17,232 nucleotides of DNA from JADFOB01 sp964651325 (lineage in GTDB: Bacteria > Planctomycetota > Phycisphaerae > UBA1845), in NCBI GenBank assembly GCA_964651325.1, contig CAZYXP010000063.1, positions 1 through 17,232 of the forward strand, read 5' to 3'. The notes under the pieces were generated by a model. That model saw only the letters and a list, made by a program, of their open reading frames with translations, did not search any database and was not told where the DNA came from. This document shows, piece by piece, positions 7,813 to 14,704 of this stretch (position 1 is the first letter of the stretch; the number at the start of each line of letters is the position of its first letter). A program made the translations under genes and the position numbers.

Positions 7813-10230
7813 TTACACCTTCACAACGGACGCGCGCGTGCGTGTCCACAACGAAGCGCCCGTCAATGGGTCCTGACGCGCTTCGACCAATTCCGCGGGA
7901 TTCTCACCGATGCCCGCACACCACCGACCCCCTGCCTTGTGCCCGAACCCGAACGGAATCGCAATCACCCCCGGCATCAGTCCCTCGTAAATCTTGACCG
8001 GCAACGTCAGCGTTCCGCGAGCCGTTTGTATCTCGACCATGTCGCGGTCGACAAGGCCGAGGTGCGCCGCCACCTCAGGATGAATCTCCACCCACGTTTG
8101 CCATTTTTGGAACATGTACGCGCCCGCAAGATCATTCAGCCAGGGCAGATTCGGACTCGAAACGCCGACAAGATTGGGTAGCGGATAGACGTACAATTCG
8201 AAAGGCCGGGCGTCGTCGTGCCCCGGTTCATTCCGCCCGCAGTTGGGCAGACATCGATGCGTTTCGTCCGTCGAGCCGGTCGGATCCCCGTACGCCTCGA
8301 ACGACCGCGCCAGATGAAGCGAGCTGAAGGCGAATTGGCGCGGTGGCGATTGAAAAATCCGCTCCCACTCACCGTGCGTATAAATGGGATCCGTCCACCC
8401 GCCGCCGGCAATGAGAATACGTTTGAACTCCGAAAACTTGCTGGCAAACGGTGCGCACCAACCGCGCTCCTCCAGCAATTGCGCCCAACTCTCCTCATCG
8501 GCCGGGCCGAACGCCGCCCCTTTCTTGCGCGCGAATAGCTCCCGACAAACGGCGTCCACAGCGTCGGAGGCATCGGGCCACGGCAACGCCGCCGCCACCG
8601 TGCCACCAAGCGCGCCGGCCACGGCCTTGAGCAGACCGTAGGGATCGTGGCTACCGGGCGGGGCCGGCATGACCGGCTGCGAAACCGTCACCACCGGATG
8701 TGCGGTCAGCGTACTGGAAACATCGTAGTCCCACCGATGCAGGCCGTGGAGGGTTGGAAAGATCAAATCCGCGTGCTGCGTGGTGTCGTTGTGGTATTGC
8801 GAGGTCGCCACGACAAACGGCACCTTCGCGAGCCCTTCGGCAAATCTAGCGCCTTGGGCAAGGGAGAAAACCGGATCGGCATCGGCCAACCAAAGGACAT
8901 CGGGCGTATAGGGTTTCCCCTGCGCGAGCGATTCAGCGAGCAGATCGATTCCGCGATCCATCAAACGTCGTTGTTGGGGCAAGCCGTCCAGCCGCGGCGA
9001 TCCAAGCCCGCGGTTGGCAATGTCGTCGGTTTCCACCTCCGCTGCCAACAGGCCGAAGTCTGAAAAAACCGTCACACCGCCGGGGACGTCGATGCTGCCG
9101 TTGAGCGCGTTGAGGCAATGAATGGCCATTCTGTCGTAGACGGCCTGTCGTCCGCAGCCGCCACCATCATAGCCCAGCACGATCGAAGGTCGGTTCGCGG
9201 CCAACTCACGCGCCAGGCGAAACACGTCCCCATCCTCAACGCCCGTGATCGATTGCACCTTCGCCGGCGGATACTCCTCCAGCACAAACCGGCGAAATCC
9301 GCAATGCTCCTTGCCATCGGCGTCCGTCCAGTCATCAAAGCCGTATCCGAAATGATCCACGTAGCTGCGATCGTAAAGCCCCTCGCGCACCATGACGTGT
9401 GCCAAGCCCAGCGCCAAAACTCCCTCCGTGCCTGGGCGAATCGGTAACCACTCGTCCGCCTTTGTGGCCGTGATCGAAAACCTCGGCTCGACATGGACCC
9501 ATCGGGGCCGAAAGCCCGGCCGCCCACGCCTGAATTCGGCAAATCCTTTGGCCGCCTGGACGGTCGACCAGTGGGCGTCCAGCCATCCGCTCGAAAGCGA
9601 GAGCACGAAGGACGCGCCGGCCACGTCATGCCCCACGCGTCGCCGGACACCCTGAGCAGCGAGCACGACAGGATCGGCGCTAAGGTTGTCGTCGGGCGCC
9701 TCTTCGAACAGATTCGGCGAACCAAAAGCCCGCATGAAACGGGTCCACGCCGTCCGCGTGAGTCCGCGATCTCGACCGAGCACGGTACACAAGCCCTGGG
9801 GTCCACGGCCGCGCACCTCGCTAAGCTTCGAAGTCAACAGATCGATGGCCTGGTCCCAGGGTATCTCCTTGAACTTGCCGGAACCCTTTTCGCCGACGGC
9901 TTGAAGCGGCAGACGCAGCCGATCGGGATTGTACACGTCCTGCAGGGCGACCGACGCGCGCGAACAGAGCCCGCCGCGGTTGATCGGATGGTCGTTGTTG
10001 CCGCGCACGCCCACGGCGTACCCGTGTACGGTTCGAACCGTCAAGCCACACCCCCCTGGACACATAGGGCAAAGGGTGTTGACCCACTGCTCGCGGGGCA
10101 CCGCGCCCTCGCTCCGCGCATACTCGAGAGACCAGGATTTCGGCGCGCCCATGGCGCACGCGGCCGTCCCGTACGTCGCGCCCAACGCGGCCAGAAAATC
10201 ACGCCGACTTAGTGCGAGCCAATCTTTCAT
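7813..10230 (-). CDS. Tat-exported molybdopterin-oxidoreductase-family large subunit (ActB1/QrcB-like)
   Basis: The 805-residue protein begins with a twin-arginine signal (S8-R-R-D-F-L13 plus a short hydrophobic region), so it folds in the cytoplasm and is periplasmic. It has the DMSO-reductase-family layout: an N-terminal [4Fe-4S] motif (Cys54, 57, 61, 89), central nucleotide-binding parts with WLPIRPGTEG at about 261-270, and a C-terminal molydopterin-binding domain with WVEIHPEVAAHLGL and IPFGFGHKAGGR. After GSPN (170-173), where Cys, Sec or Ser usually ligates the metal about eight residues on, the sequence is APDDNLSA, with Asp180 and Asp181 and no cysteine nearby. ActB and QrcB lack the cofactor, whereas NarG uses Asp, so catalysis is open. 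The start at 10230 lies 16 nt after the c554-type gene stop. Family membership is certain; substrate and metal content are not. Confidence 0.93.
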   Translation of the reverse strand: MKDWLALSRRDFLAALGATYGTAACAMGAPKSWSLEYARSEGAVPREQWVNTLCPMCPGGCGLTVRTVHGYAVGVRGNNDHPINRGGLCSRASVALQDVYNPDRLRLPLQAVGEKGSGKFKEIPWDQAIDLLTSKLSEVRGRGPQGLCTVLGRDRGLTRTAWTRFMRAFGSPNLFEEAPDDNLSADPVVLAAQGVRRRVGHDVAGASFVLSLSSGWLDAHWSTVQAAKGFAEFRRGRPGFRPRWVHVEPRFSITATKADEWLPIRPGTEGVLALGLAHVMVREGLYDRSYVDHFGYGFDDWTDADGKEHCGFRRFVLEEYPPAKVQSITGVEDGDVFRLARELAANRPSIVLGYDGGGCGRQAVYDRMAIHCLNALNGSIDVPGGVTVFSDFGLLAAEVETDDIANRGLGSPRLDGLPQQRRLMDRGIDLLAESLAQGKPYTPDVLWLADADPVFSLAQGARFAEGLAKVPFVVATSQYHNDTTQHADLIFPTLHGLHRWDYDVSSTLTAHPVVTVSQPVMPAPPGSHDPYGLLKAVAGALGGTVAAALPWPDASDAVDAVCRELFARKKGAAFGPADEESWAQLLEERGWCAPFASKFSEFKRILIAGGGWTDPIYTHGEWERIFQSPPRQFAFSSLHLARSFEAYGDPTGSTDETHRCLPNCGRNEPGHDDARPFELYVYPLPNLVGVSSPNLPWLNDLAGAYMFQKWQTWVEIHPEVAAHLGLVDRDMVEIQTARGTLTLPVKIYEGLMPGVIAIPFGFGHKAGGRWCAGIGENPAELVEARQDPLTGASLWTRTRASVVKV

Positions 10231-10246
10231 GTCTCCAAAACTCCGC

Positions 10247-11527
10247 CTAGTGTCCAGTCGGTTTGATCGTGTTGCGCCGCGAGGCGATTAGGAACTTCAT
10301 CTCCGCAGGCTCAATGCGCTTTTCACCATCGACCACCACAAGGGCTTCGGTCGAGTACGCGTAATAGAGCGTGGCGGTCAGCAACAGCTTCGTGGCCTTC
10401 ACATCGCGGAACGAGATATCGATCATGCGCTTTTCCATGGGCTTGAGGCGCGTATCGCTACGGACGCTTGCCGCCTCGATCATGATCTCGTGATCCGCCG
10501 TCAATACCCTTCGATTCTTGTTAAGCATGACAATCGCAAACGGAATCTCACGCTGATCCACCAGCGTGGATCCGTCGTGAATCGTCACCTCCAATACCGC
10601 CCGATGATTGGGGAGCCCCGTCGGGAAGCGATGCCCGCTGCCCACGTTGGCCACCTGCACGAACACCCACACACGCTCACCCAGCCATTCGTGGCCCATC
10701 AGGTCCAGCGTGACAGCCTTGCGCACCTGCTCGATATCATGAGAGCCGGAAACATCGTGAAGATTGACCATTTTATTCGTGTCTCGCTTCACGCTCAGGG
10801 CCACGACGCGTCCCGGAATCAGTGGCATGTGGCAATCCTGACACTGTTTGCCTCGTTTGGCATATGGACCTGCCTTCCACTCGGAGTAGGTTCCCAGCAC
10901 GGTGACGCCGTGGGCATTGCGGTATTCGTGGCAACCCCCGCAGAATTTCGACTGCGTGTGGAGCTGGGTATCGACGATCTCGTGTGCCGGGGATTGCGCA
11001 TGGCGTAGCGGGCCGTGCTTGGTCTTGCCGACCGTCCACCGAAAGGGATCCACGGGATCCTTCAAATCGACGGCCGAAACGCTGTGGCAAAAATCACACG
11101 TAACCCCCTCCTCCGTGATGGGATTCTTCACATCGTAGTCGCCGCCATGCCGTACCGTTGGGCAGTGACATCGGACGCAGGTCTTCGCCTGCTCGTCGCC
11201 GTAGGCCTCGCGGCTTCTTCGATAGGCGGCCTGAAAAATGTTGTTGCTCCACGCCTTGGCGTGCATGGATTGCCGCCACACCGCGTGGATGGCCTGATGG
11301 CATTCCCCGCAGACGTTAGACGACGTCCATCCGTCCGGATTGACTTCGGGGTCGGACGATCCCGCGGCGGAAAGGCCAGCATCCACCGCCCCTTCCTCCG
11401 CCGCGGCTTGACCGGCAATCGCGAGAAGAAGCACGCAGAAAACAGAAACGATGGACTGCGGCCTTGGCCGTGGAGGGGTCGGAATACCGGAGGAGCTTCC
11501 TACTACCCACCATTGCTTGATTCGCAT
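10247..11527 (-). CDS. Exported pentaheme cytochrome of c554-like type with beta-rich C-terminal domain
   Basis: The frame opens at 11611, but ATG 11527 is preferred: AGAGGG lies about 7 nt upstream and the protein then starts MRIKQWW, with a signal-peptide hydrophobic core at about 25-42 ending AAA. The 426-residue product has five CxxCH motifs at Cys73, 117, 144, 196 and 229 with many extra histidines (His81, 89, 171, 176, 182, 190), as in the multiheme cytochrome c554 family. Residues about 240-426 contain no haem site and look beta-rich, including the GSGHRFPTGLPNHRAVLEV segment. I have seen this haem-head plus beta-tail plan in c554-like proteins but cannot name a function. It is the second gene of the operon, so it may be the periplasmic electron partner, or a terminal reductase or oxidase subunit, of the complex. 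Confidence 0.85.
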   Translation of the reverse strand: MRIKQWWVVGSSSGIPTPPRPRPQSIVSVFCVLLLAIAGQAAAEEGAVDAGLSAAGSSDPEVNPDGWTSSNVCGECHQAIHAVWRQSMHAKAWSNNIFQAAYRRSREAYGDEQAKTCVRCHCPTVRHGGDYDVKNPITEEGVTCDFCHSVSAVDLKDPVDPFRWTVGKTKHGPLRHAQSPAHEIVDTQLHTQSKFCGGCHEYRNAHGVTVLGTYSEWKAGPYAKRGKQCQDCHMPLIPGRVVALSVKRDTNKMVNLHDVSGSHDIEQVRKAVTLDLMGHEWLGERVWVFVQVANVGSGHRFPTGLPNHRAVLEVTIHDGSTLVDQREIPFAIVMLNKNRRVLTADHEIMIEAASVRSDTRLKPMEKRMIDISFRDVKATKLLLTATLYYAYSTEALVVVDGEKRIEPAEMKFLIASRRNTIKPTGH

Positions 11528-11691
11528 GACCATGCCCTCTACTAGTCGCCTTTGACCAAGTAGCCCAGCCGCCATCGGCTGGTTCCCTGTGCCCAGCACC
11601 TCGAACTTCAACTGTCAACCTCGCCCCCCATGGCCGCCACGGCCCCGAGGGTAAGCCGTCCGAGCAGCAGGCCCAACGCCCGCGCCGCATC

Positions 11692-12183
11692 TCACTCCAA
11701 TCGGTTGGCCAAGTTCGCCTGAAGATCGTGCATCCACATGGTCTGCATGGCCTGTAGGCGACGACCAATCACGCCGGAAAGGTTGCTCATGAAGCGGTAG
11801 CCCGTCGCAGGATCCGTGTCAAAGTGCCCGTGAATCGCGTCCCGCGTCAGACACGTCAGCGTGCAACGACTGACGCACCGCGCGCTGAGCGTAAAATGAT
11901 ACGGGTTCACGAGAGCCGACCAGGCCACAATGTCACCGGGCCGCTTGCTCTCCATGGCGACCTCCCGCGTGGCCCCGAGCACCGACACCGGGAAAAGAAG
12001 CTCAACGATCCCGTCTTGAAGGATCATCAGTTCGACGGCGTTCCGGCCGCGTTCGAACAGCAGGTGTCCGGCGTCAAACGATGCCACGCGACCCCGCGCG
12101 CAGAGCTCCTTAACGCTGTCAGGTGGAATGTCGGCGAAGATAGGAATATCGACGAGCGATTCGCCGCTACGGACCAAAGACAT
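11692..12183 (-). CDS. Stand-alone cyclic-nucleotide-binding (Crp-like) domain protein without DNA-binding domain
   Basis: First gene of the minus-strand operon. ATG 12183 is chosen over an ATG at 12201 because GGGAGAG lies about 4 nt upstream. The 163-residue protein has one cNMP-binding beta-roll: an N-terminal IPIFADIPPDSVKELCARG helix region, the FDAGHLLFERG turn, ILQDGIVELLFP, a phosphate-cassette-like RPGDIVAWSALV and a LSARCVSRCTLTCL strand, followed by an alpha-helical C-terminus with a long helix (about 125-163). The sequence stops where Crp/Fnr proteins continue into the helix-turn-helix, so it is unlikely to bind DNA itself. It could sense a cyclic nucleotide or another small molecule and act on the complex or on a partner. 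In some bacteria such domains accompany respiratory operons; its role here is inferred only from position. It contains no CxxCH or FNR-type cysteine set. Confidence 0.82.
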   Translation of the reverse strand: MSLVRSGESLVDIPIFADIPPDSVKELCARGRVASFDAGHLLFERGRNAVELMILQDGIVELLFPVSVLGATREVAMESKRPGDIVAWSALVNPYHFTLSARCVSRCTLTCLTRDAIHGHFDTDPATGYRFMSNLSGVIGRRLQAMQTMWMHDLQANLANRLE

Positions 12184-12307
12184 CCGTCTCTCCCATAGCA
12201 AGGCGGCGGCAGAAATCAGTGTGACAAATTCCTACCGACCGCGCCCAAGCGCTCGGAAGACGGAAAACCAGTCCGTACCGAGCGCAAATTACTGCGCTGA
12301 TCGCAGG

Positions 12308-12337
12308 CTTCGGAGAGGTGCGGCGCCCGGCCCGAAG
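12308..12337 (-). other. Stem-loop in the 5' leader of the respiratory operon
   Basis: CTTCGG at 12308-12313 pairs with CCGAAG at 12332-12337 around a GC-rich 18-nt loop. It lies between the predicted transcription start (about 12381) and the first gene (12183), so it would be in the mRNA leader. No riboswitch class is recognised; it may be incidental in GC-rich DNA. Confidence 0.3.
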
Positions 12338-12387
12338 ACCGTCGCATCCGCCGAAAGCAAGCCAATCAACTTACATCCTTATGGACA

Positions 12388-12416
12388 AATATGCCACCTT
12401 AGCGCTCGCTTGTCAA
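12388..12416 (-). promoter_or_regulatory. Sigma70-type promoter for the minus-strand respiratory operon
   Basis: On the minus strand a perfect -35 TTGACA (complement of 12411-12416) is followed after exactly 17 bp by CATATT (complement of 12388-12393), a 4/6 match to the -10 consensus. Upstream of the -35 is an A-run (complement of the T-run near 12425-12432), which could act as an UP element. Transcription would start near 12381, giving a leader of about 200 nt before the cyclic-nucleotide-binding gene. No other equally good promoter was found between there and the end of the operon. Confidence 0.6.
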
Positions 12417-12734
12417 CCATGCTTATTTTTTTTCCGTTGATCGGCATCGACCATAGGTTCGCTGGACTTCTTGCGATCGTTTCGCCGCAGTTTGGTCCAA
12501 TACCAAATGCCAAAACGCCAGCCCGGCGAGCCAAGTCAAACTGGAGCGCCCACGCGAGGCCCACGACCTCTGCGGCCGCCGGGGCGGGAGTTCACGCGAT
12601 GAACCCAATCCTGCGAGACTGACTGCCCACCAAAGCGCTGCATAAACCTGACCGATTTTTGTCACGGCGCAGTCGGAACCCACCTCAATCACCGCGACTC
12701 GCTCAAGGCCGAATTTCGTAACACTTCGCAGGCG

Positions 12735-12780
12735 TGCACCCGTTTAACGGTCGTGCAGTACTCGGTTGGGGGCAGCCCAA
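12735..12780. repeat. Two adjacent inverted repeats upstream of the Pho boxes
   Basis: The first (12735-12757) pairs TGCAC and CCGTT on the left with AACGG and GTGCA on the right, with a small bulge. The second (12766-12780) pairs TTGGG with CCCAA over a 5-nt loop. They could be an operator or a transcription barrier between the divergent promoters. No T-run follows, so this is only noted as structure. Confidence 0.3.
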
Positions 12781-12842
12781 ACGCCGTCCCCCCCACTCAT
12801 CTAGTCGTATCGAGATGCGGCTCCAAGTTCGCTACGCCAAAT

Positions 12843-12897
12843 CTTAACGCAAACTTAACACGCCCATAAAACGGCCTTCACACTCGGGTCTTACTAT
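12843..12897 (+). promoter_or_regulatory. Double Pho box (four 11-bp-phased heptamers) plus -10 element
   Basis: Four related heptamers start exactly 11 bp apart: CTTAACG (12843), CTTAACA (12854), CATAAAA (12865) and CTTCACA (12876), each separated by 4 bp. A PhoB/PhoP-type box is a pair of 7-bp direct repeats with a 4-bp spacer, so this is two tandem boxes. A -10-like TACTAT follows at 12892-12897, 9 bp after the last heptamer, which matches Pho promoters where the box replaces the -35. Transcription would start near 12904, about 100 nt before the porin gene. The downstream pst genes support phosphate control. The array is visible directly; regulation by PhoB is inferred. Confidence 0.75.
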
Positions 12898-13005
12898 CCC
12901 GCCAGCGATGACGTTGTGCTGGCGACTCAATCTCGACGCTCTGTCAGCCAGCATGCTGCGACGCCCCGCAACGCAGCGGTGCATCTTGTTCAAGAAGGAG
13001 AAGGC

Positions 13006-14376
13006 GTGATATTCCATAGACGACCGAACCGCTTGCTGTTGGCAGCTTCGATGTTCTGCATGGCGTTTGTGCCCTGCGCGGCCGCGTCCGGGCAGACGGC
13101 AACACCTCAGGAGAAGGTAGAAGCCAAGTCGGAGGCTCAGCCAGAGGCTCAGCCAAAGCGAGATGCTGAAGTCAAGGATACGCACGGTCTGTTCGACCTG
13201 AACTACAAGTACATGACCGGAGATTGGGGCGGCGTGCGGAGCGATCTTGAGGACTCCGGGCTCAAGTTCAAGATCAGTTTGATGAACCAGTTTATGGTCA
13301 ATATGCACGGAGGCAAGGAGACGAAGAACGGCAACGACACGGCCGGAAGCTACGAGTTCAACGTTTACCTAGACATGGATAAACTGCTCCATATCCCGGA
13401 CGCGACGTTCTGGATTCGTGCGAAGGGAACCTGGGGCGGCGACGATTCCGACTTCGACAAGGAAAAGATCGGCGCGTTCTTCAAGACCAATCAGGATGCC
13501 AGCAGCGAGGAAGCGCTCTTCATCGACAAGTGGCATTGGCGGCAATTCCTCTTCGACAAGAAAGTCGAGCTCCGGCTCGGGCGTCAGGAACCCGTCAAGG
13601 ACCTCTTCGATCGGAGCAAGATCATCGGGCATGAAGACAAGTATTTCATGAACCGGGCGCTGGTCCGCAACGCGACCATCCCGTCGAAGAAGGGCTTGGG
13701 ATTGTTCGCACGATGGTATTTCACGGATCACGCCTACCTCAGCGCCGCGGCGCTGGATGCCAACGCCAAAAATCGGCAGACCAACTTCAACACCGCGTTT
13801 CATGGGCCGGATCAATTCCGCTTCTTCGCGGAGTTGGGTTACGACGCCAAGATCCCCTCCGATCACGGAAAGCTCAAAGGCCACTACCGGATCGGAACAT
13901 GGTACGACCCGACAAGCAAGAAGCAATTCCTCGACACGCTCGGTGGGCTGCGTGCGGAGCGCTTTCAAAGCGGCGATTGGGGCTTGTTTTTAGGGCTCGA
14001 TCAGATGATCTGGAAAGAGAACGACGACCCGAAAGACAAGCAGGGGTTATCCGTGGCCGCTCGCTACGGCCACGCCAACGGCGAGTTCCACAAGGTCGAG
14101 GACTTTTGGGCGGTAGCGGTCCAGTACGCGGGTCTGTTCCCGAATCGTGACAAAGATCTGCTGGGATTCGGTGTCGCGCAAGGCATTTTCGGCGAAGAGT
14201 ACCGCCGCGTCAAAGCCCGTGCCGATCGTGAAACCGTGTACGAATTGTACTACTCATACCGTGTAACACCGTGGCTGACCATCAGCCCGGATCTTCAGTT
14301 CATATCCAATGCGGGTGGAAACGCGGACGACCCCGATACGTTTGTCGGCGGATTGCGTTTCAAAATGTCCCTTTAG
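13006..14376 (+). CDS. OprB-like outer-membrane porin of the phosphate locus
   Basis: The frame is open from 12916, but GTG 13006 is the likely start: AAGGAG (12995-13000) sits 5 nt upstream and the product then begins with a signal peptide (charged MIFHRRPNR, hydrophobic core, cleavage near AAA-SGQ). The 456-residue protein has a low-complexity Glu/Ala/Gln/Pro linker (about 32-56), then an OprB-type start, YMTGDWGGVRSDLEDSGLKF, and alternating beta strands to a C-terminal GGLRFKMSL. OprB members are usually carbohydrate-selective porins. Here the gene follows a double Pho box and precedes pstS, so I infer an outer-membrane path for phosphate or phosphate esters, parallel in role to PhoE/OprP but from a different family. 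The terminal residue is Leu rather than the common Phe. Porin identity is good; solute specificity is inferred. Confidence 0.85.
   Translation: MIFHRRPNRLLLAASMFCMAFVPCAAASGQTATPQEKVEAKSEAQPEAQPKRDAEVKDTHGLFDLNYKYMTGDWGGVRSDLEDSGLKFKISLMNQFMVNMHGGKETKNGNDTAGSYEFNVYLDMDKLLHIPDATFWIRAKGTWGGDDSDFDKEKIGAFFKTNQDASSEEALFIDKWHWRQFLFDKKVELRLGRQEPVKDLFDRSKIIGHEDKYFMNRALVRNATIPSKKGLGLFARWYFTDHAYLSAAALDANAKNRQTNFNTAFHGPDQFRFFAELGYDAKIPSDHGKLKGHYRIGTWYDPTSKKQFLDTLGGLRAERFQSGDWGLFLGLDQMIWKENDDPKDKQGLSVAARYGHANGEFHKVEDFWAVAVQYAGLFPNRDKDLLGFGVAQGIFGEEYRRVKARADRETVYELYYSYRVTPWLTISPDLQFISNAGGNADDPDTFVGGLRFKMSL
13132..13155 (+). repeat. Two perfect 12-bp tandem repeats inside the porin gene
   Basis: GAGGCTCAGCCA occurs twice back to back (13132-13143 and 13144-13155), encoding the EAQP-EAQP part of the linker between signal peptide and barrel. 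Such a short in-frame repeat can vary in number by slippage without disturbing the barrel. Confidence 0.7.
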
Positions 14377-14407
14377 GATTAGGCAAGAACCAACAAGGAG
14401 TGTTTCT

Positions 14408-14629
14408 ATGGGCAGCAGCTCAAGTGTACGAAGGATGATCACGGCGATCAAAATGACCGCGCTCGCGACGATGACGGCTGGAACCCTGTTCGCATCCGTC
14501 TGTTCGGCGGCCGACGTTCGCCACAACCTCGCGGCAGGGACTCAGTCCTTCATCAAGAGCTACACGATCGACATTTTTGAGGCGCTTGTGCCGGCTCCGA
14601 CTGACATCATCGGCGGCAATCAGAACTGA
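14408..14629 (+). CDS. Small secreted protein of unknown function between porin and pstS
   Basis: A 73-residue product starting at ATG 14408 with AAGGAG (14394-14399) about 8 nt upstream, 31 nt after the porin stop. The first 33 residues form a signal peptide: Arg-rich start, hydrophobic core, cleavage near CSA-AD. The mature part is only about 40 residues: a segment around HNLAAGTQSFIKSYTIDIF, then a short tail ending IIGGNQN. It contains no Cys after cleavage and no second membrane helix. I do not recognise a family. The strong ribosome binding site, signal peptide and place inside the Pho-controlled operon argue that it is a real gene. It could be a periplasmic helper of the porin or PstS; this is inference only. 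Confidence 0.68.
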   Translation: MGSSSSVRRMITAIKMTALATMTAGTLFASVCSAADVRHNLAAGTQSFIKSYTIDIFEALVPAPTDIIGGNQN

Positions 14630-14637
14630 ATAGGACA

Positions 14638-14661
14638 ACTCGTATCGTTCGCATCGCGAGT
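14638..14661 (+). other. Weak stem-loop between the small gene and pstS
   Basis: ACTCGT at 14638-14643 can pair with GCGAGT at 14656-14661 (one G-T pair) around a 12-nt loop in the 75-nt gap before pstS. It could protect or attenuate the mRNA, but the stem is short and there is no T-run. Confidence 0.25.
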
Positions 14662-14704
14662 GGTATGACCGACTTGCTACGCAAACCAAAAGAGAGGCAA
14701 AAGC

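Larger units (their letters stand above)
12184..13005. other. Divergent intergenic regulatory region without a credible gene
   Basis: This 0.8-kb stretch separates the leftward respiratory operon from the rightward porin/pst operon. It holds a leftward sigma70-like promoter (12388-12416), a stem-loop in the leader of that transcript (12308-12337), two inverted repeats (12735-12780) and a rightward Pho-box promoter (12843-12897). Short frames inside it have no signal peptide, recognisable domain or convincing ribosome binding site. The part between 12430 and 12730 shows nothing I can name. Confidence 0.7.

Noticed and set aside
7813..10230. Firm assignment as tetrathionate, polysulfide, nitrate or arsenate reductase
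   Set aside because: The metal-ligand residue is atypical and the companion subunits resemble ActABC/Qrc; no substrate can be read from the sequence.
11613..11618. TTGACA on the minus strand before the c554-type cytochrome gene
   Set aside because: The hexamer 17 bp downstream is TGGGCA, a poor -10, so I do not call a second promoter.
12423..12692. 89-residue minus-strand frame in the divergent intergenic region
   Set aside because: It overlaps the predicted promoter's upstream part, has no ribosome binding site, and its hydrophobic stretch does not match a known family.
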